Assembly: GCA_021325385.1 (NCBI GenBank)
Contig: JAJPHH010000131.1
Location: forward strand, 1 to 34,354
Direction: 5' to 3'
DNA from: Alphaproteobacteria bacterium
GTDB taxonomy: Bacteria > Pseudomonadota > Alphaproteobacteria > Rhizobiales > Beijerinckiaceae
DNA: 34,354 bases
Shown piece by piece: positions 14,532 through 21,850 of the stretch; within the stretch, counting starts at the first letter, position 1; each line of letters starts with the position of its first letter. Made by a program: the position numbers and the translations under genes. The notes beneath the pieces are model-generated. The model saw only the letters and a program-made list of their open reading frames with translations, was not told the origin of the DNA and ran no database searches.

Positions 14532-15125
14532 TTACGCCAATTCGAGCTCGTCGAGCCGCAGGGCGAAGGCGACGGGCGCGACGGCCGGGACCAGTCGCTC
14601 CGACGCGGCGAAATCCTGCGTCTCGCGATAGCCCTCGGGCGAGGGCGAACGGAAGACGCGGGCCGTGAGCTTGACGGCGTCGATCACCCAAAGCTCGCGC
14701 ACGCCGAAGCCGGCATAGAGCTTGGCCTTGCGGCCGACATCGTAGCTGAAGGACGTATCGGCGATTTCGACGACGAGCAGCGCGGTGTCGCCGGCCAGCG
14801 CTTTCAGCCCCGCGGCGCGGGAATAGACGACGACGTCCGGCTCCAGATAAGTGTCCTCGGACAGACGAAAGGTCGTTTCCGGCGCCAGATCGACATCGTC
14901 CGGCGCCAGGCGATACCAGCGCCGAAGCATCGCGACTTTGACGACCTCGTGTCGATTTCCCTTGGGCGACATCGGAACCAGCTCTCCGCCGATGAGTTCG
15001 ACCCGCTCGTCCTCCTCCATAATGCCGGCGGCGACCATCGCCTCGACTTCGGCCACGGTGAAACGGCGGCGCGGCAGCCCCTCGGCGGCGCGGGTGGTGC
15101 GAGGATGGAAGGCGTGGACGGTCAT
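14532..15125 (-). CDS. Uma2 family (PD-(D/E)XK) protein, copy B
   Basis: This is the paralogue of copy A, 197 residues with a slightly longer N-terminus (MTVHAFHPRTTRAAEGLPRR). The core residues are retained: EPDVVVYSR, LLVVEIADTSFSYD and GRKAKLYAGFG. ATG 15125 is chosen because AAAGGGCAG lies just upstream and homology to copy A begins at RRFTVAEVEAMV; the frame is open much further upstream, but without recognisable content. Bases 14583-14735 match 13942-14094 with one mismatch, while the 5' parts differ much more. Probably both copies arose by tandem duplication and are co-transcribed with B first. The function is as uncertain as for copy A. Confidence 0.88.
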   Translation of the reverse strand: MTVHAFHPRTTRAAEGLPRRRFTVAEVEAMVAAGIMEEDERVELIGGELVPMSPKGNRHEVVKVAMLRRWYRLAPDDVDLAPETTFRLSEDTYLEPDVVVYSRAAGLKALAGDTALLVVEIADTSFSYDVGRKAKLYAGFGVRELWVIDAVKLTARVFRSPSPEGYRETQDFAASERLVPAVAPVAFALRLDELELA

Positions 15126-15463
15126 CAGCCTGCCCTTTGATTTCGATCCTATCATAGGCGTAGCCGGGCGGCGAGGCGGCGCTTTCGGCGAAAAGCATTT
15201 CGCTCGCATGTAGCCGCATTGCGGAAAGCAGCGCGAGTAACTATTGTCGCCGATGCGGCGCATCTTCGGGGGCGCGCCAGACAAGCTTGCTTTCTTCGTT
15301 TTTCTATTCGCGCGTCCCGGACCTGACGGAGGGGACGGTCGGCGTTGTAGCGTTTCTTGAGAGCCCGCGGCCTTGAACCAGCGTCGATGACCCGCGGCGC
15401 GCGGGCGCGCGGAAAAATGGACGCTGATTGAACCTCCAAGTCGCAAGCGGCGACCAACCGGCG
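15126..15463. other. Intergenic stretch without a supported gene
   Basis: The roughly 340 bases between the divergent Uma2 copy B and the first VNHN-motif gene hold short open frames on both strands, but none with a recognisable family or good start context. A GC-only palindromic stretch (CCGCGGCGCGCGGGCGCGCGG, about 15391-15412) and the promoter(s) of the flanking genes must lie here; no clear -35/-10 was picked. Confidence 0.5.
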
Positions 15464-15482
15464 GGCGCCGATGACCGGCGCC
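15464..15482 (+). promoter_or_regulatory. Leader hairpin of VNHN gene 1
   Basis: GGCGCC (15464-15469) and GGCGCC (15477-15482) enclose the loop GATGACC. The hairpin ends 18 bases before the ATG. The second VNHN gene has the homologous hairpin GGAGCC-GACGACC-GGCTCC at exactly the same distance, with a compensatory base-pair change. Confidence 0.55.
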
Positions 15483-15500
15483 GTTCGAAGGAGAACAGCA

Positions 15501-15932
15501 ATGCGCAAATCTCTTGATCACGCCCGATCCGTCCTGTCGCCGAAAGCAGGAATCCTCGCCGCAGCCGCTGTCGCGGCGGCGCTCGCGACCCATTCGGCGG
15601 CCGCTCAGGTCAATCATAACAGCAATCCCGGCGTTTCATCCGTCTGCCAATCGGAATCGCAATACAAGGCGGACCAGATCAAGGCGAAAATCGCCGGGCT
15701 TGAGGAGAAGAAGAAGCGCCTCGAAGCGAAGATCGAAGAAGCCCAGGCGGAAAAGCAGAGCCTCGGCAAGACCGCGCATCCGGCCGGGAGCCTGGAGGCG
15801 CAGATCGGCCGGAACCGGCAGGGTCATCTCGACGTGGAGATCGCGAAATACAAGGCTCAAGTCTACCAGATCACGACCGAGATCGACGCGGCCAGTACGG
15901 AGCTGGCGTCTATCAATCAATGCTCCGGGTGA
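15501..15932 (+). CDS. Small secreted coiled-coil protein, VNHN-motif family member 1
   Basis: The 143-residue protein has a Sec signal peptide (hydrophobic core about 17-35, cleavage expected after HSAAA, before Q36). The mature N-terminus is QVNHNSNPG, followed by Cys49. A long charged helical region rich in Lys/Glu heptads (LEEKKKRLEAKIEEAQAEK, then VEIAKYKAQVYQITTEIDAA) leads to Cys141, three residues from the end. Two Cys residues bracketing a helical hairpin suggest a disulphide-closed coiled coil in the periplasm. The start at 15501 has AAGGAG 7 bases upstream. I do not recognise the family. The next two genes share the signal peptide layout and the QVNHN motif, so this is a tandem paralogue set. 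Confidence 0.85.
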   Translation: MRKSLDHARSVLSPKAGILAAAAVAAALATHSAAAQVNHNSNPGVSSVCQSESQYKADQIKAKIAGLEEKKKRLEAKIEEAQAEKQSLGKTAHPAGSLEAQIGRNRQGHLDVEIAKYKAQVYQITTEIDAASTELASINQCSG

Positions 15933-15995
15933 CGCGCAGCCGGCATCGCGCGCGGCGGTTGAACCTTTCGACCCGCCGTCGCGACCAACGGTCTG

Positions 15996-16014
15996 GGAGC
16001 CGACGACCGGCTCC
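15996..16014 (+). promoter_or_regulatory. Leader hairpin of VNHN gene 2
   Basis: GGAGCC (15996-16001) and GGCTCC (16009-16014) enclose GACGACC. It lies 18 bases before the ATG, as in gene 1. The central C-G pair of gene 1 is A-T here, so pairing is kept although sequence changed. The surrounding leader (TTGAACCT ... GCGACCAAC) is also shared. Confidence 0.55.
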
Positions 16015-16032
16015 GATTTTCAGGAGGAGTTC

Positions 16033-16344
16033 ATGCGCAAGTCAATCGCAACAGCCTCGGCGCCGGCCGCCTTGCGGTCTCATCGCCTCATGATCGCGCT
16101 CGCGGCCGCTATTCTGGCCGCGTCCATTCCGCCCGCGGCGGCCCAGGTCAATCACAACAGCAACGATACCGGCGGTTCGTCCTCGCACGCGAACGATTGC
16201 CCGCCGGGGAAGAAGCGCGCTTTGGAGCACCAGCTCGAAAGCATGGAGCGCACGCGCGACCGCATCGCTCGCCAGCACGGCGACACCGGTTCGATCGATC
16301 GCGCGATGGACAGGGCCCAGAAAGAATTGGCGGCCTGCCATTAG
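16033..16344 (+). CDS. Small secreted protein, VNHN-motif family member 2
   Basis: The 103-residue product has a signal peptide (hydrophobic core about 19-36) with cleavage expected after PPAAA, giving a mature QVNHNSNDTGG start that is almost identical to member 1. A Ser/Gly/His linker is followed by Cys56 (NDCPPGKKRALEHQL), a short helical hairpin (ESMERTRDRIARQHGDTGSI, then DRAMDRAQKELAA) and Cys102 next to the end. The Cys-helix-helix-Cys plan is shared with member 1, but the helices are shorter and the sequences have diverged. The AGGAGG-type ribosome binding site is strong. It is 100 bp downstream of member 1 in the same direction. The function is unknown; a secreted stress or envelope role is only a guess. 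Confidence 0.85.
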   Translation: MRKSIATASAPAALRSHRLMIALAAAILAASIPPAAAQVNHNSNDTGGSSSHANDCPPGKKRALEHQLESMERTRDRIARQHGDTGSIDRAMDRAQKELAACH

Positions 16345-16441
16345 ACCTGGGCGTGCGGGCTGGTCGTCCAATTTGACGCTGGTCGAACTTGGAAGCGCCC
16401 GTCAGCGGCTGCGAAGCCCTGATAGGCCTCGAGGGGAGTTC

Positions 16442-16686
16442 ATGCGCAATTCGCGAACAGAACGAACGCCCCGCGTACGGCGTCGCTATCTTGCCGCCTG
16501 ATCATCGCGGCCGCGGCCTCTCTTTTGGCCGCGGTCGCCGTCCAGCCCGCGCCCGCGCAAGTGAACCATAATGACAACAATCCGATCGTGACGCCGCAGG
16601 CGAAAGCGCCGTGCCCGCCATCGCGAAATGGGTCGTCAGAAATCCGGGAAGCTACGGAAACGCTTGGACGTTTGAGCCGCCAATGA
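16442..16686 (+). pseudogene. VNHN-motif family member 3, frameshifted and shortened
   Basis: ATG 16442 follows GAGGGGAGTTC and begins MRNSRTERTP as in the other members, but its frame ends at a TGA after 19 codons. Shifting frame inside the basic region restores a normal signal peptide (CRLIIAAAASLLAAVAVQPA) and the motif QVNHNDNN, then APCPPSRNG and a stop at 16684-16686. One Cys remains, and the helical hairpin with the second Cys is missing. It therefore looks like a third tandem copy that has been inactivated by a single-base indel and lost part of its 3' end. Programmed frameshifting is possible but has no visible slippery site. Confidence 0.75.
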
Positions 16687-16708
16687 GGTCGGCTGACTAG
16701 CGCACGGC

Positions 16709-17737
16709 CTACGCCGTCCTCTTCCGCGATTTTGCGAACGTATCGAACGCCACCGCCAGCACGATGATCACGCCGATGATGATCTGCTGGATGTAAGACG
16801 ACACATCCATGAGTACGAGGCCGTTGAGCAGCACGCCGATCAGCACCGTGCCGATCACGGTGCCGAATATCGTGCCGACGCCGCCGAACAGGCTAGTGCC
16901 GCCGATCACCACCGAGGCGATGACGGTCAGCTCGTAGCCGATGCCGGCGACGGCTTCCGAGGAGTTCAACCGCGCGGAGAGTACGAAAGCGCCGAGCCCA
17001 GCGAAGAAGCCCATGATCACATAGACGCTGGAGATCACGCGCCGCACATTAAGGCCTGAGAGCCGCGCCGCCTCGGGATTGCCGCCGACGGCATAGACCT
17101 GGCGGCCATAGCGGGTATAGCGCAGCACGATATGGGCGAGGACGGCGAAGGCGACGAAAATGATCACCGGCACCGGCACGGGCCCGATCTTGCCCTGGCC
17201 CCACCAGACATAGGCGGGATCGAAGCCGCTGATCGGGCCGCCGCCGGCGAAGAGCAGGGCGGCGCCGCGAAAGACCGACATGCCGCCGAGCGTCACGACG
17301 AAAGGCGGCACCTTGAACCTGGTGATCGCCTGGCCCTGCAGCCAGCCGCCGGCGATTCCGACGGCGACGGCGGCGAGCGCGGCGAGCGGCCAGCCATAGC
17401 CGAGCGCCTCCTGGCCGGCGCCGACATTGAAGCGGTTGGAAATGCCGCCCTTGTCCACCGCCGCCGCGACGAGGCCGGCGAAAGCGAGCAGCGAGCCGAT
17501 CGAAAGGTCGATGCCGGCGGTCAGGATGACGAAGGTCATGCCGACGGCGAGCAAGCCATAGACCGAGACTTGGCGCATCACGTTGAAGAGATTGAGCGGG
17601 CTCAAGAAACGCGGCTCGCCGACGGCGAACGCGGCCATCAGCACGACGAGAAAGAGGAGCGGCGCGAAACGGGCGACGATCCCGATCGGATCGGCCTTGA
17701 CCGGCGCGGCGGCTTCGATGGTCTTTGCTTCGCTCAT
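16709..17737 (-). CDS. Sugar ABC transporter permease (RbsC/IatP-like)
   Basis: This 342-residue inner-membrane permease of the carbohydrate-uptake-2 (CUT2) family has about ten hydrophobic segments. Typical motifs are visible: SLNLFNVMRQVS-type entry (LNLFNVMRQVSVYGLLAVGM), AGIDLSIGSLLAFAGL, the EAA-like loop AVGGNPEAARLSGLNVRR, and VIGGTSLFGGVGTIFGTVIG. It forms the translocation pore with the binding protein at 20530 and the double ATPase at 19490. Gene order binding protein-ATPase-permease is the same as the Caulobacter inositol importer (ibpA-iatA-iatP). A 223-bp gap containing a long inverted repeat separates it from the ATPase gene, unusual within an operon. The substrate is a pentose, hexose or polyol and is not determined. 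Confidence 0.93.
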   Translation of the reverse strand: MSEAKTIEAAAPVKADPIGIVARFAPLLFLVVLMAAFAVGEPRFLSPLNLFNVMRQVSVYGLLAVGMTFVILTAGIDLSIGSLLAFAGLVAAAVDKGGISNRFNVGAGQEALGYGWPLAALAAVAVGIAGGWLQGQAITRFKVPPFVVTLGGMSVFRGAALLFAGGGPISGFDPAYVWWGQGKIGPVPVPVIIFVAFAVLAHIVLRYTRYGRQVYAVGGNPEAARLSGLNVRRVISSVYVIMGFFAGLGAFVLSARLNSSEAVAGIGYELTVIASVVIGGTSLFGGVGTIFGTVIGTVLIGVLLNGLVLMDVSSYIQQIIIGVIIVLAVAFDTFAKSRKRTA

Positions 17738-17776
17738 CGCTTCGTCTCCGCTGACCTAAGCGCGCCTCGCCCCTGC

Positions 17777-17928
17777 AGGCCCCCTCCCGTACCCTCCCCC
17801 GCGCTTTCGCGCGGGAGAGGGGGCTTCGACGCCGCACCCAACGCCAGCGCGTGGCAGGGCCGGAAAAGCCGAGGCGCGGCGCTTGGGGCTCCCTCTCCCG
17901 CGAAGCGGGGAGGGTACGGGAGGGGGCC
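17777..17928. repeat. Perfect 22-bp inverted repeat inside the ABC operon
   Basis: Bases 17777-17798 are the exact reverse complement of 17907-17928, about 108 bases apart. Each arm is followed by its own CCGCG...CGCGGGAGAGGGGG-type hairpin. It fills the gap between the ATPase and permease genes and resembles REP doublets that stabilise or attenuate mRNA. Confidence 0.9.
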
Positions 17929-17960
17929 CGCGCGGGCGTCGATCATTTTCATGAATCTGT

Positions 17961-19490
17961 CTAAGCCGCCTTCTTGCCGCCGAGCGTCATCATCGTCATC
18001 AGCCGCTCCTCGGTCGCGTCCTTGCGGGCGATCTCGCCGGTGACGCGGCCTTCCCGCATGGTGACGATGCGATCGCTGATCGCCAGCACTTCGGGCAGTT
18101 CGGACGAGATGGCGACGACCGCGATGCCGCTGCGCGCCATTTCATAGAGCAGATTATGCACCTCGACCTTGGCGCCGATATCGATGCCGCGCGTCGGCTC
18201 GTCGACGATCAGCACGCGCGGTCGGAGCGCCAGCCAGCGGGCGAGCACGACCTTCTGCTGATTGCCGCCGGAAAGATTGGCGACGACTTGGTCCTGGCTC
18301 GCCATGCGGATATTGAGGCTCTTGCGGTATTCTTCCACCATGCGCCGCTCGGCGGCCTCGTCGATGAAGACCTTGCCGGTCAAGATCCGGTCATGCGCGG
18401 CCATGCTCAGATTGGGGCGGACGCCGAGCGACAGGAACAAGGCTTGCTGCTTGCGGTCCTCGGGCACGAGACCGATCCCGTGGCGGATCGCGTCTTGCGG
18501 CGAGCGGATGTCGACCGGCTTGCCGTCGACGAGGATGCGGCCGGAATCGAACGGATCGGCGCCGAAAATGGCGCGCGCCATTTCAGTGCGGCCGGCGCCG
18601 ACCAAGCCGGCCAAGCCGAGAATCTCGCCGCGGCGCGCCTCCAGCGAGACATTGTCGAGCACCGTCGCGTTCTGGTCCTGCGCCTTGCCGCGGCGCGACA
18701 GGCCTTCGACGCGCAGCGCCGCCTCGCCGGCCTTGGCCTCTTCGCGATGGGCGAAGAGCGCGTCGACCTGGCGGCCGACCATCAGGCGGATAATCCCATC
18801 GATCGTCGTCTCTGCGACCCTCCCGGCGCCGACGAAGCGGCCGTCGCGCAGCACCGTGTAGCGGTCGCAAATTTCCATCACTTCTTCGAGCCGATGCGTG
18901 ACGAAGATGATGCTGAGGCCTTGCGCCTTGAGGTCCCGGACGATGCGGAACAGCTTTTCGACTTCCGCCGCCGACAAGGCCGAGGTCGGCTCGTCCATCA
19001 CGATCAGCCGCGATTGCATCGACAGGGCGCGGGCGATCTCCACCATCTGCTGTTCGGCGACGGAAAGATCGCGCACGACCGCGAAGGGCTTGAGCCCCAA
19101 GCCGAGCCGGTCGGTGATCGCCCGCGTATCGGCGGCCATCTTGCGCCAATTGACGAACGGGCCGGCGCCGGGCTCGCGGCCGATAAAGACATTCTCGGCG
19201 ACGCTCATATTCGGGGCGAGGGTGAATTCCTGATAGATCGTCGCGACGCCGAGCCGCTGCGCATCATGGGGCGAGGTCATGGTCACGGGCGCGCCGGCCA
19301 GGACGATTTCGCCTTCGTCCGGCTGCTGGGCGCCGGAGAGAATTTTCAGCAAGGTCGACTTGCCGGCGCCGTTCTCGCCGAGCAAAGCATGGATTTCGCC
19401 GGGCGCGACCTCGAAGGTCACATCGTCTAGGGCCTGCACGCCGGGAAAGCGCTTGCTGATCCCGGACATGCGGAGCAGGGGCTCGGTCAT
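17961..19490 (-). CDS. Sugar ABC transporter ATP-binding protein (RbsA/IatA-like, two ATPase domains)
   Basis: The 509-residue protein carries two fused ATPase domains, as in all CUT2 importers. Domain 1 has Walker A GENGAGKST, signature LSVAEQQMVEIARAL and Walker B LIVMDEPTSAL. Domain 2 has the usual degenerate P-loop (LAGLVGAGRTEMARAIFG), signature LSGGNQQKVVLARWL and LIVDEPTRGIDIGAK. Energy comes mainly from domain 1 in this family. It lies 74 bp downstream of the binding-protein gene, with a stable hairpin in the gap, and 223 bp upstream of the permease. No regulator or sugar kinase is linked, so the substrate remains open; ribose, fructose or inositol are reasonable. Confidence 0.95.
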   Translation of the reverse strand: MTEPLLRMSGISKRFPGVQALDDVTFEVAPGEIHALLGENGAGKSTLLKILSGAQQPDEGEIVLAGAPVTMTSPHDAQRLGVATIYQEFTLAPNMSVAENVFIGREPGAGPFVNWRKMAADTRAITDRLGLGLKPFAVVRDLSVAEQQMVEIARALSMQSRLIVMDEPTSALSAAEVEKLFRIVRDLKAQGLSIIFVTHRLEEVMEICDRYTVLRDGRFVGAGRVAETTIDGIIRLMVGRQVDALFAHREEAKAGEAALRVEGLSRRGKAQDQNATVLDNVSLEARRGEILGLAGLVGAGRTEMARAIFGADPFDSGRILVDGKPVDIRSPQDAIRHGIGLVPEDRKQQALFLSLGVRPNLSMAAHDRILTGKVFIDEAAERRMVEEYRKSLNIRMASQDQVVANLSGGNQQKVVLARWLALRPRVLIVDEPTRGIDIGAKVEVHNLLYEMARSGIAVVAISSELPEVLAISDRIVTMREGRVTGEIARKDATEERLMTMMTLGGKKAA

Positions 19491-19526
19491 GGGGCGGCGT
19501 TCGGCGTTCGGAATGGAATGGGCGGT

Positions 19527-19559
19527 CGGCAGTCGGCGTCCCTCGACCGCCGACTGCCG
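19527..19559 (-). promoter_or_regulatory. Intra-operon hairpin after the binding-protein gene
   Basis: Perfect 12-bp arms (19527-19538 with 19548-19559) surround a 9-base loop, 6 bases after the binding-protein stop on the minus strand. There is no T-run, so it is more likely a 3'-end-protecting or attenuating hairpin that keeps binding-protein mRNA more abundant than that of the ATPase. Confidence 0.7.
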
Positions 19560-19564
19560 TCTCT

Positions 19565-20530
19565 TTACTTCACCTCGCCGAGGCGCTCGGCCTTGTCGAG
19601 ATTATCCTTGGTGACGGCGATCGGCGTCAGCAGCGTCACTTGCTCGGCCGGCTTCTTGCCGTCGCGCAGGAACGCCACCAATGTGTCGACGGCGCCGCGG
19701 CTCTGGCCGCCGGGCATCTGCTCGATCGTCGCGGTCATGTTGCCGGCCTTGATCTGGCCGAGCGCCTCGGGCAGCGCGTCGAAGCCGATCAGCTTGACCT
19801 TGCCGATCAGGTTGCGCGCCTTCAGCGCTTCGAGCGCGCCGAGCGCCATGTCGTCATTGGCGCAGACGATGACGTCCGGCGGCGATTTCATGGCGTCCAG
19901 CGCCGATTCGGTCATCGTGAGGCCCTTGGCGCGGTCGAAGCCTGCCGTGTCCTCGAAGACGAATTTGTATTTGTCGGCCGCCTTGTCGAGCACGTTGTGC
20001 AGGCCCTTGTTGCGGTCGATGGCCGGGCTTGCGCCCGACTGGCCCTGCAGGTTCATGACCTTCGCGCCGTTCGGGAAGAGCTGCTCGACCAGTTCGCCCT
20101 GCGCCTCGCCGCCCTTGACGTTGTCGGCGCCGACATGGGCGAGAATGCCCGGCACTTTGGCGACACGGCGGTCGATCGTGACGACCGGAATCTTCGCGTC
20201 GACCGCCTCCTGCAAAGCCGGCGCGAGCGCGTCGACCTCGTTCGGGCTGATGACGATGCCGTCGACGCCCTTGGTGATCGCCGCCTCGATATCGGCAGTC
20301 TGTTTGGGCGAGGAGCGCTGGCCGTCGCTCTCGATCACGGTGATATCGCCGAGCTTCTGCGCCTCGCCCTTGATCTGGTTCATCATGTGGACGAAGAACG
20401 GGAAGGCCATGTCCGGCACCGAGGCCAGGATGGTCAGGTGCTTGCCGGCGGCCTGAACGGGCGCGGCGGCCAGCGCGAGGCTTGTGACGCCAGCGAGCAG
20501 AGCTGCTCTGGCGAGATTTCGCAGCTTCAT
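19565..20530 (-). CDS. Periplasmic sugar-binding protein (RbsB/IbpA-like)
   Basis: This 321-residue member of the ribose/galactose-binding type 1 fold has a signal peptide (MKLRNLARAALLAGVTSLAL ... VQAAG). The mature protein shows the typical order FPFFVHMMNQIKGEAQKLGD, ADIEAAITKGVDGIVISPNE, IPVVTIDRR, HVGADNVKGGEAQGELV, IVCANDDMALGALEALKA and KLIGFDALPEAL. It delivers a sugar or polyol to the RbsC-like permease. The start is supported by GGAGGAG 5 bases upstream. A candidate promoter and a 15-bp palindrome lie 90-155 bases upstream. The first gene of the operon, it should be the most strongly expressed. The ligand is undetermined. Confidence 0.93.
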   Translation of the reverse strand: MKLRNLARAALLAGVTSLALAAAPVQAAGKHLTILASVPDMAFPFFVHMMNQIKGEAQKLGDITVIESDGQRSSPKQTADIEAAITKGVDGIVISPNEVDALAPALQEAVDAKIPVVTIDRRVAKVPGILAHVGADNVKGGEAQGELVEQLFPNGAKVMNLQGQSGASPAIDRNKGLHNVLDKAADKYKFVFEDTAGFDRAKGLTMTESALDAMKSPPDVIVCANDDMALGALEALKARNLIGKVKLIGFDALPEALGQIKAGNMTATIEQMPGGQSRGAVDTLVAFLRDGKKPAEQVTLLTPIAVTKDNLDKAERLGEVK

Positions 20531-20618
20531 CTTCTCCTCCCTTGCGCTCGCCTCAAGGCGTTCACGACCCTGACGCAGCGAGCGGACTGACGCCGCCCTT
20601 CAAGATGGGGCGACGTAA

Positions 20619-20649
20619 ATTTATCCGACCCTGCGGAAGAGCGAGTCAA
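20619..20649 (-). promoter_or_regulatory. Candidate promoter of the sugar ABC operon
   Basis: On the minus strand TTGACT (20649-20644) is followed, about 18 bases on, by GATAAAT (20625-20619). This is about 90 bases upstream of the binding-protein start codon. Confidence 0.5.
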
Positions 20650-20669
20650 GTAGGATGTTAGAATGTCAG

Positions 20670-20684
20670 GCGTGACGGTCACGC
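20670..20684. promoter_or_regulatory. 15-bp palindrome upstream of the ABC operon promoter
   Basis: GCGTGAC-G-GTCACGC is perfectly symmetric. It sits about 20 bases upstream of the candidate -35 box of the sugar transporter operon and could bind a dimeric activator or repressor. Confidence 0.45.
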
Positions 20685-20709
20685 GCTGATCCTTGTGCGA
20701 CGTCTCGCG

Positions 20710-20799
20710 CGCTTTCTGTTCGAGTTGCAGAAAGCGAAAGCCGTGGGCTCCGAATTCTCGTCGGGACGAGCGGAATAGTAAGGTTAAAAACCGCTCGTC
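20710..20799. repeat. Two hairpins in the divergent intergenic region
   Basis: CGCTTTCTG (20710-20718) pairs with CAGAAAGCG (20728-20736), and GACGAGCGG (20765-20773) with CCGCTCGTC (20791-20799). Both have perfect 9-bp arms and lie between the ABC operon and the methyltransferase gene. The 20531-20858 gap holds no gene. Confidence 0.6.
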
Positions 20800-20858
20800 G
20801 TTGCGCCGCCAAGTCGAGCGGCGGAGGGTGGCGCTCGGTTCAGATGCGAGGCCGCCCC

Positions 20859-21704
20859 ATGGATTACGCCACCCAACTCGTCCAGCCTTTTAGCGGCGAC
20901 GCCGCCGAGCGCCAGAGGCGGGTCGAGCGACGCCTCGCCGCGTCCGCCGTTCTGGCCGAGCCGTTCCGCCGGCTGGGCTATGATTGTTCGGAAGCATGGG
21001 CCTGGGAAAATTATCGCGGCGCCGTTCTGGCGCTCGCCCAGGCGCGGCGCGCAAGTCGCCCCCGCCAAGGCGACGCGGTCCGCATGCTCGAGATCGGCGG
21101 CGGCCGCGGCCCGCTGCTCCGTCCCGCCGAGGCGGCTGCGGCGGGGATCGCGGTCACCATCAACGATATCGACGCGCGCGAACTGAGCCTCGGGCCGAAA
21201 GAGTTCGACAAGGCCGAGTTCGACATCGCCGGCGAGCCGCCGCCGGCTTTGCTCGGGCGCTTCGACGTGATCGTCTCGCGCATGGTGATGGAGCATGTCG
21301 CCGACGCGCGCAAAGCCTGGGCCAATATGGCCGCGCTGCTCGCGCCTGGCGGCGTCGCGCTGGCCTTCCATCCGACGCTTTACGCGCCGCCCTTCGTGAT
21401 CAACCGGATTTTTCCCGAAAGGCTGACCGCGGCGATCTTGCGCTTCTTTTTTCCGAACCGCCATGACGGCGATTATCCGAAATTTCCGGCGCGCTACGAT
21501 TTATGCGTCTCGAACCCTGCGAAAGTCGAGCCGGTCCTCAAGGCGTGCGGATTTTCCGAGGTCCTGATTGCGCCGATTTGGGGCCATGGCTATTTTCGCC
21601 ACATTCCGCTTTTGCGCGAGCTCGACGCCATGCTGCAGCGCCTCGCCGAAGCGCGCGATTGGCGCTGGCTGTCGACCTACGCCTTCACGCTGGCGCGGCG
21701 GTAG
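20859..21704 (+). CDS. Class I SAM-dependent methyltransferase
   Basis: The protein is 281 residues if started at ATG 20859, where GAGG sits 7 bases upstream; ATG 20844 is a possible alternative adding five residues. The Rossmann motif I is RMLEIGGGRGPLLRPAEAA, followed by the acidic strand end TINDID and a motif IV-like LGRFDVIVSRMVMEHVADA, then LLAPGGVALAFHP. These are the SAM-binding elements of small-molecule or sugar methyltransferases. No membrane segment. It is the first gene of a polysaccharide cluster and is convergent with the O-antigen ligase, which suggests methylation of a sugar or nucleotide sugar, but the acceptor is not shown by sequence. A palindromic repeat follows its stop. 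Confidence 0.82.
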   Translation: MDYATQLVQPFSGDAAERQRRVERRLAASAVLAEPFRRLGYDCSEAWAWENYRGAVLALAQARRASRPRQGDAVRMLEIGGGRGPLLRPAEAAAAGIAVTINDIDARELSLGPKEFDKAEFDIAGEPPPALLGRFDVIVSRMVMEHVADARKAWANMAALLAPGGVALAFHPTLYAPPFVINRIFPERLTAAILRFFFPNRHDGDYPKFPARYDLCVSNPAKVEPVLKACGFSEVLIAPIWGHGYFRHIPLLRELDAMLQRLAEARDWRWLSTYAFTLARR

Positions 21705-21705
21705 A

Positions 21706-21850
21706 ACCCCTTCTTTCAAGGGAGAGGGACAGGGAGAGCAGTACGTCACTATAAATGAGACTGTAAAGGCGTTCGTATTTCGTCTTAGCGCCTATTCTGA
21801 CGCGTCGTACCCCTCACCCCGACCGCTCTCCCTCCTGGAGGCGGGAGAGG
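21706..21850. repeat. Inverted palindromic repeats at a convergent junction
   Basis: Arms CCCCTTCTTTCAAGGGAGAGGG (21707-21728) and the inverted CCGCTCTCCC...GGCGGGAGAGG (about 21823-21849) bracket the junction. The second unit encodes the last residues (RLQEGERSG) and stop of the O-antigen ligase gene on the minus strand. Confidence 0.6.
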
